In this document: positions 17,483 through 25,358 of the stretch, one piece after another
Numbering within the stretch: the stretch's first letter is position 1
How the letters are laid out: each line of letters starts with the position of its first letter
Source: Brasilonema sp. UFV-L1
GTDB lineage: Bacteria > Cyanobacteriota > Cyanobacteriia > Cyanobacteriales > Nostocaceae
Assembly (NCBI RefSeq): GCF_012912105.1
Contig: NZ_QMEA01000307.1
Location: 1 to 53,462 of the forward strand
Reading direction: 5' to 3'
DNA length: 53,462 nt
Made by a program: the position numbers and the translations under genes
Notes under the pieces: generated by a model
The model's database searches: none
What the model was told of the DNA's origin: nothing
The model's input: only the letters and a program-made list of their open reading frames with translations

Positions 17483-17705
17483 GAAAGCCTTTAGGCTTTC
17501 GTCAAGGATGCTAAAATATTTACATCAGTACAAGATTTAAAAACCTACCCCCGGACTGGGGGAAAGTCTACGCCCGAAACAACCTTGAGGAGATATCACT
17601 ACGCCCTTTGGGCAAACGTGGTGAGCCTGGGAACCTGAGCAATCAGGATATTAAGGCAGCGATGTCTTAAGAATCTCCGTGGCTTTAGCCCGGAGAGTGT
17701 CAAGG
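17483..17705 (+). mobile_element. tnpB-less IS200/IS605-like remnant (possible solitary omega-RNA end)
   Basis: It starts with the palindrome GAAAGCCT/AGGCTTTC (17483-17500) and ends with a hairpin CTCCGTGGC...GCCCGGAG (17675-17695) followed by AGTGTCAAGG. The end layout, CTTAAGAATCTCCGT-hairpin-GAGTGTCAA, is what I know from right ends of cyanobacterial IS605-type elements, where the TnpB guide RNA scaffold is encoded. No reading frame for TnpA or TnpB remains. It may be a palindrome-flanked non-autonomous element. Confidence 0.5.
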
Positions 17706-17730
17706 TATTGCACTTTGAGCCAGTCTAGTA

Positions 17731-17830
17731 CACAGTTATCAGTTGTCAGTTACCAGTTACCAGTTACCAGTTATCAGTTATCACTGTTCATTGTGTACTG
17801 TGTACTGTGTACTGTGTACTGTTCACTGTT
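17731..17830. repeat. Short tandem repeats (CAGTTAC / TGTACTG heptads)
   Basis: Consecutive 7-base units, first CAGTTAC/CAGTTAT, then GTGTACT, in an intergenic spacer. These short tandemly repeated repeats are typical of heterocystous cyanobacteria. Confidence 0.85.
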
Positions 17831-18158
17831 AAAGCTGCTCCTCTCCCTCAGATGGTTTTGGGGGATTTTGTTTGAGATCGGCGAATTGCTCTAGCAAGAA
17901 CCACGCAGGAGCATTGCTCTGTGGGACTTTCCACAAACGTCTATTAAAAATTGTGGTAATTCTCAAAAAATCTGGAAAATACGTTGTAGAAACTGTATTA
18001 AATCAGTACACAGTTATTAATCAATACGGTTCAGTTAAGAATTTTTAGTGAAATTTGATGATGTGTAGAGACGTTGCATCCGAGCGTTCGTACATTGCCA
18101 GGATGACAATGTGACAATGGTTTTGGTCTTATCTGAACCGTATTGAGTTATTAATGAA

Positions 18159-18263
18159 TAGTAAACAGTACACAGTAAACAATGAACAGTAATAACTGAT
18201 AACTGATACTGCGCTTCCTTGATAACTGATAACTGATAACTGATAACTGATAACTGATAACTG
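18159..18263. repeat. Short tandem repeats (AACAGTA and GATAACT heptads)
   Basis: Units of AACAGTA/CACAGTA followed by about ten GATAACT units, ending 10 bases before the pentapeptide gene start. They occupy the place where its promoter and ribosome site would be expected, so the gene may have lost its native control region. Confidence 0.85.
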
Positions 18264-18272
18264 TATATAATT

Positions 18273-18959
18273 ATGCCGCCAGACTTCTCAGGTCAAAATC
18301 TCAGAGGGCGTTCGTTCAAAGGTCAAGACTTAACAAGGGCAAACTTTAGCTATGCAGATATTAGAGGGGCTGATTTTACTGGTGCAAATCTAACAGGTGC
18401 AAACTTCAGCCATGCTAAAGCGGGACTGCGAAAGCGCTGGGCTATTTTCCTGGTTGTTGTTTCGTCGTTGCTCTGTGGAGTCTCAGGATTCCTCTCCGCT
18501 TTTGCTGGCTATTTTGTGGTGGCACTATTATTTGACTCCAGTAAAGACCCTCAAGAGCAAATAGCCTATCAAATCGCGGGCTGGATTGTTATAATTATAC
18601 TTGCTATTTTCATTTTCATCACAATTCGCCAAGGAATACAAGCAGGCTTAGGAGCCTTCGCCGTAGCCTTCGCCGGAGCCTTCGCCGTAGCCTTCGCCGG
18701 AGCCTTCGCCGTAGCCTTCGCCGTAACGTTATTGAGTATTTATATCAGTTGGCGAGCGATGAAAGGAGACGAAAAGCACGCTTTGATTCGGAACATTGCT
18801 GTTGCTTTTGCCGCTTTTCGCGGTACAAGTTTTCGCAATGCTAATTTAACTGATACTAATTTTACAGGAGCCACGCTCAAAAGTACAGATTTTAGAGAAG
18901 CTATTCTGACCGAAAAAGAAAAGGATACAAGCCCCCAACTTATGGTATGGAGAATGTAA
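18273..18959 (+). CDS. Pentapeptide-repeat membrane protein, N-terminal part (gene split by insertion)
   Basis: 228 codons. A run of pentapeptides (DFSGQNLRGRSFKGQDLTRA..., about 3-48, A(D/N)LXX pattern forming a right-handed quadrilateral helix) is followed by membrane segments (about 53-90 and 102-125) and a glycine/alanine/phenylalanine stretch from a 24-bp DNA repeat (18655-18726). Then the pentapeptides resume (GTSFRNANLTDTNFTGATLKSTDF). From codon 213 the protein is foreign: ILTEKEKDTSPQLMVWRM comes from inserted DNA. Removing 18911-19128 joins it in frame to the next entry. No ribosome site is evident. The remaining product may fold, but the gene is broken. Confidence 0.75.
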   Translation: MPPDFSGQNLRGRSFKGQDLTRANFSYADIRGADFTGANLTGANFSHAKAGLRKRWAIFLVVVSSLLCGVSGFLSAFAGYFVVALLFDSSKDPQEQIAYQIAGWIVIIILAIFIFITIRQGIQAGLGAFAVAFAGAFAVAFAGAFAVAFAVTLLSIYISWRAMKGDEKHALIRNIAVAFAAFRGTSFRNANLTDTNFTGATLKSTDFREAILTEKEKDTSPQLMVWRM

Positions 18960-19128
18960 AAAATGTTTTCAAAAGACGCATAGCGCGTTAGCGGAGCGGC
19001 ACGAAGTGCGGAAAACGGCGTCCTTGTTTCAAGCCCCTAAATTTATTTTGGTGGTTCTTAATTTTGAATGAGCGAATGAGCGAATTTGAGCGTTTGCGTA
19101 GCGCCCCTCTTAGGGGCTAGCGAGTGAC
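18911..19128 (+). mobile_element. 218-bp insertion splitting the pentapeptide gene
   Basis: The insert is bounded by TGAC at 18907-18910 and 19125-19128. Deleting 18911-19128 restores the frame exactly (STDFREAILT|RTCLRNTKKLD). Inside lie dispersed-repeat words: ACAAGCCCCC and TTTCAAGCCCCT, AATGAGCGAA twice, GCGTTAGCGGAGCGGCA, and a CGCCCCT...AGGGGCTAGCG hairpin. The last part resembles 13398-13450. There is no coding capacity. Confidence 0.75.
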
Positions 19129-20437
19129 TCGTACGTGTTTGCGCAATACCAAAAAGCTTGACCTTGCTCGTGCTGGTTTTACATATCTTCAAAAAGCACA
19201 AGTGCGAGGCGTGCTGGTGACTGGAAAAGGAGTGGACATAAATTTTGACCGTCAAAACTTGCGGGGAATTAATTTGCATGGAGCTGACTTAATAGATGCA
19301 AGTTTTGTGAGCACAGATTTGAGTGAAGCTAACTTGCAAGATGCTGATTTATCCAGAGCCAAGTTAGTACAAGCACAGCTAGACGGAACTGATTTTACAG
19401 GCGCGATTCTCACGGGAGCGTATATACAAGATTGGGGTATTACCGGCGATACGAAATTTGATGGGGTGCGATGCTCTTACGTTTATATGCGGCTCCCCAC
19501 AAAAGAAAATCCTGATCCCTTGCGTAAACCGGATAACAGGGAAGAAGTATTTGCAGATGGTGAGTTTGGAGATTTTATTAAACCGATTGTTGATACTCTC
19601 GACCTTTATCATAACCAAGGTGTTGACCCGCGTGCTATAGCCATTTCCTTCAAACAGTTAGCAGAGAATCATCCAGAAGCAGATTTGCGAATTGTGGGGA
19701 TGGAGGTGCGAGGAGAAGATAAGTTTTTGCTTCGTGCTAAAACTGCAGAGAATGTTGATAAATCAGAACTGAGTGCAGAATATTTTGAGACTTATAATAA
19801 ATTTAAAAACTTGCCAGAGAGCGAAATAAAATTACTGTTAGCAGAAAAAGAAATAGCAGAAAAAGCAAACCAAATACGTAGATTAGAAAATATGGTAACG
19901 ACGGCGCTAGAGCGTCCTAGCTTTTATTCAAACACTCAAGTCGAAAAGGTAGATAATATGAATCCAAATCAAGGTGGAATTCATCAAAGCGTGAGTGATA
20001 GTCAACTTGGTCAAGGAATGCAAGCAGTACAAGGGAGTGAGAATCAGTTATCTATGAATAATAATGAAAATTATAAAACGAAATATGACTTAAGCAGAGC
20101 TAATGTTGGTAATGTTGTTGATACGGCGAAGTCTGGCAGTCAGCAGATAGTGAATCAACACAATTATGCAGCACAAGAACAAACTCTGGCGGAAGCTGCT
20201 GAGGAAATACAAAAATTGTTAGAGCAGCTCAATCAATCTTATTCTACTGATACAATGTCTGGAAAAATGGCTGTTGCTACAGAAGCTATTCAACGCATTG
20301 AAAATAATCCGACTTTGATGAGGAAAGTTCTTAGTTCGTTAAGGGCTGGTGGAACTGCTGCTTTAGAACAGTTGCTCAGTCATCCTGCTGCAAGTTTTGT
20401 GATTGCTGCTTTAGAGGATTGGAGTCAGAATTATTGA
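19124..20437 (+). CDS. Pentapeptide-repeat protein, C-terminal part with tail domains
   Basis: 437 codons from a GTG created at the insertion edge; the real start was in the upstream half. Pentapeptides (about 42-110: NLRGINLHGADLIDASFVSTDLSEANLQDADLSRAKLV...) lead into the region FDGVRCSYVYMRLPTKENPDPLRKPD, well conserved in a cyanobacterial family, then a helical coiled region (about 215-265) and a linker. The last about 90 residues (QQIVNQHNYAAQEQTLAEAAEEIQKLLEQL to the end) form a tail shared by several cyanobacterial multidomain proteins, probably an interaction module. The full ancestral protein was membrane-anchored through the upstream half. Whether this part is still expressed is unclear. 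Confidence 0.7.
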   Translation: MTRTCLRNTKKLDLARAGFTYLQKAQVRGVLVTGKGVDINFDRQNLRGINLHGADLIDASFVSTDLSEANLQDADLSRAKLVQAQLDGTDFTGAILTGAYIQDWGITGDTKFDGVRCSYVYMRLPTKENPDPLRKPDNREEVFADGEFGDFIKPIVDTLDLYHNQGVDPRAIAISFKQLAENHPEADLRIVGMEVRGEDKFLLRAKTAENVDKSELSAEYFETYNKFKNLPESEIKLLLAEKEIAEKANQIRRLENMVTTALERPSFYSNTQVEKVDNMNPNQGGIHQSVSDSQLGQGMQAVQGSENQLSMNNNENYKTKYDLSRANVGNVVDTAKSGSQQIVNQHNYAAQEQTLAEAAEEIQKLLEQLNQSYSTDTMSGKMAVATEAIQRIENNPTLMRKVLSSLRAGGTAALEQLLSHPAASFVIAALEDWSQNY

Positions 20438-20518
20438 GAGGTTGGATTGTAGCAAAAAGACTTGGCGAATAGAATGATACTGTTGGTCGATTTACCAGAG
20501 ATGTTACCCCGCAATCAG

Positions 20519-20632
20519 CCTCGTTCCCAGGTTCCAGCCTGGGAATGCAATTCGCTGAGGTTGGAGCCTGTAGTCAGTCAAAGAGGCATAGCCTCGATGA
20601 CTGCATTCCTTGCCAGAGGCAAGGAACGAGAC
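20519..20632. repeat. Dispersed palindromic repeat (TCGTTCC...GGAACGA family)
   Basis: Hairpin words TTCCCAGG...CCTGGGAA, GAGGCATAGCCTC and TTCCTTGCC...GGCAAGGAA are bounded by TCGTTCC and GGAACGA. A related shorter copy lies at 53371-53398. Intergenic; no gene. Confidence 0.7.
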
Positions 20633-20644
20633 ATTCTACACGCT

Positions 20645-20863
20645 TTACTGTACGGCTCGCCGGACTGATTCTACATCAACATTAAGTTCTTGAGCAATCT
20701 GCTCCACACTCATCCCTGTTTTTAGTAACAGAGGTACAGTGACTCTCAAAATTTCAGCTTCCCGTTCTTCTCGTCCTTCTTCTCGTCCTTCTTCTCGTCC
20801 CTCAGCTTTCGCTTCCTGATAAACCCTTGTCTGCTCTAAAGTCAGTCCTAACACAGCTTTCAC
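20645..20863 (-). pseudogene. Duplicated C-terminal tail of a DUF2887/Rpn-type protein
   Basis: 72 codons (LGLTLEQTRVYQEAKAEG, then three EGRE-type repeats, then VTVPLLLKTGMSVEQIAQEL) that repeat almost exactly the tail of the next gene (20929-21180). The duplicated DNA begins in both copies at GTACGGCTCGCCGGACTG and fades after about 230 bases. No catalytic domain is present, so it is a partial duplicate rather than a gene. Confidence 0.75.
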
Positions 20864-20928
20864 CTCTTCAGGGCAAAACTTACAAAAACTGATAAACGGC
20901 TAGAGCGTGTTCGCCCCTTCTATACGCT

Positions 20929-21926
20929 CTACTGTACGGCTCGCCGGACTGATTCTACATCAACATTAAGTTGTTGAGCAATCTGCTCCACACTCATGCC
21001 TGTTTTTAGTAACAGAGGTACAGTGACTCTCAAAATTTCAGCTTCCCGTTCTTCTCGTCCCTGTTCTCGTCCTTCTTCTCGTCCTTCTTCTCGTCCTTCT
21101 TCTCGTCCTTCTTCTCGTCCCTCAGCTTTCGCTTCCTGATAAACCCTTGTCTGCTCTAAAGTCAGTCCTAGCATAGCCTCCACTTCCTCTCTACTCAACG
21201 AAGAAAACTTATAAACTGCAATCGTGGTAATAATATCTGTGATTTCGTTTTTCAGTAGTGCGTCCGTTGATTCTAATTGTACCCGCTCAATTAATTGCTT
21301 TGCTTGCTGTGCGATAGCTTTCTCTGAGGCAATTGTCAACTGCAGTGAAGTACCCCTTTTTGCTAGCCCCTTCGGGGCGCTGCGCAAACGCTGAAAAAGG
21401 GGCTTCCAATTTCAACTATGCAACGACGGTCTTATTCGTCTTTTGGGCTTCCCGCTTCATCCGCCGATGCCTCCTCATACCCGTGTATGATTTGGTCTTA
21501 CTCCGCGTCCACAGGCAGATCCTCGCCTCCCGCAAGGATATAACTTTACGTACAACATGGCTTGGCTGATCTTTTACCGCAGAGCGTAATCATACGAACC
21601 AGTGGTCATGTTCTTTCCCCAAGCTCTGCTCTTTCTGTGGTAAGCGTATTACCGCTACTTGACCTATCTGTTCCGAGACAGTTGGGCGGGTCATCGACCA
21701 ATACTATTATACAACAATGGTTGGTAAAATCCGGGAATATTGACAACTCCGCGCTAACGTGCTGCTCCGCTAACATGCATCTTTTCCCTCAACAGCCTGC
21801 GGCTATTCTTGGTCAAAGATGCAATCGTCGCTGCACAGCACGCCATCCCCACCCTGCGGGTACGTTGAGGGTGGGGACTTCCGCGATACCGTTAAAAATT
21901 TGGTAATAGATGGAGTCGCGTTTCAC
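20929..21926 (-). pseudogene. DUF2887/Rpn-family nuclease (transposase-like), interrupted and gutted
   Basis: The C-terminal part reads SEKAIAQQAKQLIERVQ...EITDIITTIAVYKFSSLSREEVEAMLGL, then a 12-bp-repeat-encoded (EGRE)n linker and a short helical end. This is the tail of the Rpn/DUF2887 family of PD-(D/E)XK proteins. The typical N-terminus of that family is found at 21926 (GTG start, KRDSIYYQIFN) on the same strand. Between them, where the nuclease core of about 170 residues should be, lies unrelated DNA with hairpin ends (21346-21880). The gene is therefore dead. Confidence 0.75.
21346..21880. mobile_element. Degenerate mobile-element remnant with hairpin ends
   Basis: It begins TGAAGTACCCC followed by a stem CCCCTTTTT/AAAAAGGGG (21353-21361 with 21394-21402), whose loop holds a small dispersed repeat (CTAGCCCCTTCGGGG). 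It ends at a hairpin CCCCACCCT...AGGGTGGGG (about 21847-21877). TGAAGTACCCC also begins the remnant at 38853. On the minus strand a frame of about 50 codons ends in a basic stretch (MRRHRRMKREAQKTNK), perhaps the end of a former transposon protein. I cannot name the family; IS200/IS605-like ends are my best guess. Confidence 0.5.
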
Positions 21927-22099
21927 TAAAAGGGGGAAATGTCAAAAATTAATGTAGATATCATGTTACTGTACATGATAGTGCCATTCTCTAGTTACAT
22001 TGGATAAAAGTGGTAGCAGCTTTTTTGGCAACACCAGTCTGTCATTAGCAACTACTCAAAAATTGTCCACCTTTAGATTACGCTTATTTTTTATCGCCT

Positions 22100-23383
22100 A
22101 TGAACCCTGCCCTGACTAAAATTGGCGCTCAAATGTCCAACCTGAGCGGCGTTAGAGCAATTATGAAGGACATTATCGGAACTTTACAAACTGGTACGGG
22201 GCAGGAATTAATTAATTTGAGTGCTGGTAACCCAGTAATTTTGCCAGAAGTAGAACAGTTGTGGCGCAATTGTACAGCCGAATTGCTGGCTAGCCCAGAA
22301 TATGGTGAAGTCGTTTGTCGTTATGGGTCGAGTCAAGGGTATGGACCATTCATTGAAGCGATCGCCAAAGATTATAATCAACGGTATGGATTAAATCTAA
22401 GCGATCGCAACATCCTCATCACCCCTGGTAGTCAAACTCTCTACTTCTACGCTGCTAATATTTTCGGTGGCTACACTACCAACGGCGAACTCAAGCAAAT
22501 TGTCCTACCTCTGAGTCCTGATTACACTGGTTATGGTGGTGTTAGCTTAGTACCAGAAGCATTAGTGGCGTATAAACCATCTCTGGATGTTGATGCAGCA
22601 GCTCACAGATTCAAATATCGTCCCGACTTCAGCAAACTGTCGATTACACAAAAGACTGGATGTGTTTTATTTTCTCGCCCTTGTAACCCCACAGGAAATG
22701 TCCTGACTGACGATGAGGTGAGAAAAATTGCTGCTCTTGCTGCTGCTCACGATGTGCCGGTGTTAGTTGATTCTGCTTACTCTCCGCCTTTCCCGGCATT
22801 AAATTTTACAGATATGCAGTTGATATTTGGAGAAAATATCCTCCACTGCACGAGTTTATCCAAAGCAGGATTACCAGGGGAACGCATTGGTATTGCGATT
22901 GGAGACGAAAAACTCATCGAGGTGCTTGAGTGTTTCCAAGCAAATGCAAATCTGCATTCTTCACGGTATGGACAAGCGATCGCGGCACGTGCGATTAATT
23001 CTGGTGCGCTGGCAGAAATTTCTACGCAAGTCATTCGTCCATTTTATCAGAATAAGTTCACGGTTTTGGAAAGCACCTTAAACGAAGCAATGCCAAAGGA
23101 TTTACCTTGGTTTCTGCATCGCGGTGAAGGAGCAATTTTTGCTTGGTTGTGGTTGCAGGATTTGCCAATGACTGACTGGGAATTTTATCAAGAACTCAAA
23201 CAGGTGGGTGTCATAGTTGTTCCTGGTAGTACTTTCTTCCCTGGCTTAGAGGAAGAGTGGGAACACAAACAGCAGTGTGTTCGTATTAGTCTCACCGCTA
23301 CTGATGAAGAAATTGTTGTAGGTATGCAGCGTTTGGCAAAAGTGGTACAAGAAGTTTATCAACGTGCGGCTATTAGTGCTTAA
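22100..23383 (+). CDS. avtA: Valine-pyruvate aminotransferase (class I/II PLP enzyme)
   Basis: A 427-residue pyridoxal-phosphate aminotransferase that exchanges amino groups between valine or alanine and their keto acids. Fold-type I landmarks are present: LSAGNP (40-44), the cofactor Asp in VLVDSAYSPP (Asp224), and the Schiff-base lysine in TSLSKAGLPGERIG (Lys255). The C-terminal VRISLTATDEEI holds the carboxylate-binding Arg region. Overall pattern and length fit cyanobacterial AvtA. The start at 22100 lies after an AT-rich spacer. The stop codon touches the rimM frame, so the two are likely co-transcribed. Confidence 0.87.
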   Translation: MNPALTKIGAQMSNLSGVRAIMKDIIGTLQTGTGQELINLSAGNPVILPEVEQLWRNCTAELLASPEYGEVVCRYGSSQGYGPFIEAIAKDYNQRYGLNLSDRNILITPGSQTLYFYAANIFGGYTTNGELKQIVLPLSPDYTGYGGVSLVPEALVAYKPSLDVDAAAHRFKYRPDFSKLSITQKTGCVLFSRPCNPTGNVLTDDEVRKIAALAAAHDVPVLVDSAYSPPFPALNFTDMQLIFGENILHCTSLSKAGLPGERIGIAIGDEKLIEVLECFQANANLHSSRYGQAIAARAINSGALAEISTQVIRPFYQNKFTVLESTLNEAMPKDLPWFLHRGEGAIFAWLWLQDLPMTDWEFYQELKQVGVIVVPGSTFFPGLEEEWEHKQQCVRISLTATDEEIVVGMQRLAKVVQEVYQRAAISA

Positions 23384-24088
23384 ATGAAGCGCCAGAACGC
23401 TAAAAATGCAGAGGAAAAGATGAGGGATAAGGAGAAAAACAGACACCGTAGAGCAGGAGAAGCAAGTGGAGAAAAAACTCCCTCACCTTCCCCATCTCCG
23501 TCATCCTCCCCACCACCCATTTCAATACCAGATGGTTGGATAGAAATTGGCACAATTGTGGCACCTCAAGGGTTAGATGGGGAGATACGTGTTTATCCTG
23601 ACACGGATTTCCCAGAACGCTTTGAGGTGCCTGGAACACGGTGGCTGTTGCGTCCGAATCAGGCGGAACCGCAAGCCGTAGAATTACTGTCAGGACGTTA
23701 TGTGCAAGGTAAAAATTTATATATTATTGAACTTGCGGGAGTCGAAAATCGTAACCAAGTTGAGGAGTTGCGTGGTTGTAAGTTGATTGTCCCAGAAAGC
23801 GATCGCCCTCAATTGGGAGAAGATGAATATCACGTCGTAGATTTGATTAACTTACCAGTCTTTATGCAGGAATCTGGGGAACTTCTTGGTACAGTGGTGG
23901 ATGTTCTTCCTGCTGGTAATGATTTGTTGGAAGTACAATTACACTCTGCAAAGGACGAAGAACAAAAGACAAGGGACAAAAAACAAAAGACTGTTCTGAT
24001 TCCGTTTGTAAAAGCCATAGTACCAATTGTAGACTTGGAAATCCGTCGTATTGAAATTACGCCACCATCAGGATTATTAGAAATCTAG
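23384..24088 (+). CDS. rimM: Ribosome maturation factor RimM, with repeat-derived insertions
   Basis: RimM helps assemble the 30S head by binding ribosomal protein uS19. The N-terminal barrel starts near residue 50 ([31 protein letters not shown]), followed by the PRC barrel ([23 protein letters not shown]... to [16 protein letters not shown]). The first 49 residues are low complexity ([12 protein letters not shown]), and the ATG abuts the avtA stop, so a later start is possible. A second foreign piece (about residues 190-203, [13 protein letters not shown]) splits the PRC domain and is encoded by AAAAGAC/AAGGGAC-type repeat DNA. The frame stays open throughout. Confidence 0.9.
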   Translation: MKRQNAKNAEEKMRDKEKNRHRRAGEASGEKTPSPSPSPSSSPPPISIPDGWIEIGTIVAPQGLDGEIRVYPDTDFPERFEVPGTRWLLRPNQAEPQAVELLSGRYVQGKNLYIIELAGVENRNQVEELRGCKLIVPESDRPQLGEDEYHVVDLINLPVFMQESGELLGTVVDVLPAGNDLLEVQLHSAKDEEQKTRDKKQKTVLIPFVKAIVPIVDLEIRRIEITPPSGLLEI

Positions 24089-24279
24089 TACTGCCTTGCT
24101 GAGGGCAGCTATGCTGAAGGGAAGAGGGTTTCAATGATTGGCTAGACCAAAATAATATGCAAATTAAAAGCGCGACAGCTTACCTTGGAATTCAATCCGG
24201 GACTGCGTCCTGCTGCGCTAACAAAATTCAAGGGCTGGAACATTTGCCAAGCGCAATGGCGCAGGGTGCCCGCCCAAAT

Positions 24280-24362
24280 GGCGATCGCTAGCCCCTTAGG
24301 GGGCCTGCGCTAACGCTTGCCTTACGAGCGCTTTGCGCACGCTACGCCCTCCGGCAGATCGC
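24280..24362. repeat. Small dispersed repeats inserted at a HIP1 site
   Basis: Bounded by GGCGATCGC (24280-24288) and GGCAGATCGC (24353-24362). Between them are CTAGCCCCTTAGGGGG and GCGCTTTGCGC palindromes. The same CTAGCCCCTT...CGCTGCGC words occur at 21362-21392 and, inverted, at 19092-19122. It looks like repeated insertion into a HIP1 octamer. Confidence 0.65.
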
Positions 24363-24369
24363 ATTCTCA

Positions 24370-24558
24370 CTACAAACCTACCATGTAAATCAATCGATTT
24401 AAAATGGACTTAACTGGAGGAAGTGGATATTCAGTCAAATCAATGGTGATAGTATTATCTTGCAGCCGTAGAAACCGCCAAAGTGTACCTGTAGTAATAG
24501 TTCCATAAACTATGTCTATAGGATTTTGAGCTTGCTGGTTAAACTTCCATTCACTCAA
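24370..24558 (-). pseudogene. C-terminal remnant of a cyanobacterial hypothetical protein
   Basis: 62 codons: FNQQAQNPIDIVYGTITTGTLWRFLRLQDNTITIDLTEYPLPPVKSIL. The word YGxxTTGxxWRFLxLxDNxxxID is the typical C-terminal end of a family of about 200-residue cyanobacterial proteins, possibly nuclease-like. Only a TTG could start it, overlapping the upstream stop, and the N-terminal part of the family is absent. I read it as a remnant, although translational coupling to the upstream gene is possible. Confidence 0.5.
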
Positions 24559-25163
24559 GCTATTGGAAGATTTCCGGGATTGACTGCATGAATATACTCA
24601 CTTCCTGAGGTTGGAAATCCTCGTTTATAAGAAGCTTCCTCTGGGTTTCCCCATCCTAACTGTAAAATAATTTCCAAAAAGTTAGTATTTTCCGACTTCC
24701 ATAAATTTGTCCATTCTGTTCTTTGAGCAATTCTATCCACATCAGCTTTTATAATTTGTTGATGCTGTTTGCCATGATTAAAACTTAAGTACAAGTCCAT
24801 TCCTACAGTGACTTCATTCCAAAATTCCAATACAGAATTTTTTGCTGCTTTTAATATTTCTATGTCACTGGATAAAGCAATTAAGTGAGCATCAACTTCT
24901 GGATAGCGTAAGGTTTTTCCTTTGACACTCACTTCACGCCAGACAATACCTGAAACTTGATGTAAGTTTTGATAGTCGTGAATGGTGGCTTTGAAATCTT
25001 CATATGCTGTAAACATTTGTAGCCCATCGGTGCTGATAAACTGGTCTATGACAGGATTGCCAGAGACGGTGACTGCTAACTTCAGGCGTTTTCCCTTGAG
25101 GCAAGCTTGGCGTTCAGACCGTAAAATTTGGATTAACTGCTCGGTAGTGTAAACCTTTGACAT
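24555..25163 (-). CDS. Hypothetical cyanobacterial protein, about 200 residues
   Basis: A 202-residue soluble protein without signal or membrane segment. Start MSKVYTTEQLIQILRSERQACLKGKRLKLAV; mixed alpha/beta; a histidine-rich spot at FNHGKQHQQII. I recall similar proteins in other cyanobacteria but no named function. Its stop overlaps the TTG of the remnant downstream. Fairly confident it is a real gene: long frame, good start, no shadow from a better frame. Confidence 0.6.
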   Translation of the reverse strand: MSKVYTTEQLIQILRSERQACLKGKRLKLAVTVSGNPVIDQFISTDGLQMFTAYEDFKATIHDYQNLHQVSGIVWREVSVKGKTLRYPEVDAHLIALSSDIEILKAAKNSVLEFWNEVTVGMDLYLSFNHGKQHQQIIKADVDRIAQRTEWTNLWKSENTNFLEIILQLGWGNPEEASYKRGFPTSGSEYIHAVNPGNLPIA

Positions 25164-25320
25164 CAGAACACACTCTATTAGTCATTGTCATTGGTCAATA
25201 GTCATTATTTCTTCTGTTACTGATTTGTGACTTCCTAACTCCTCAGTTCTCAATAATTTTTAAAAATTGTTCATGTCAATTATTCCTTAGAGTCAAAAGC
25301 TTTGCAGTATCTAATAACAC

Positions 25321-25353
25321 TAAAAAATAGGGCAGACAAATTTTGTCTACCCC
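25321..25353 (-). terminator. Terminator of the PSI accumulation factor gene
   Basis: Minus strand: GGGTAGACAAA / TTTGTCTGCCC (arms 25342-25352 and 25330-25340; one G-T pair), followed by a T-rich run TATTTTTTA, 6 bases after the stop codon. A classic intrinsic terminator. Confidence 0.85.
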
Positions 25354-25358
25354 ACAAG

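Noticed and set aside
20462-20668. 68-codon frame after the pentapeptide gene
   Set aside because: It translates the dispersed TCGTTCC palindrome.
21562-21906. 114-codon plus-strand frame in the decayed zone
   Set aside because: It runs across the boundary of the mobile remnant and into the start of the broken DUF2887 gene on the other strand, so it cannot be a gene.
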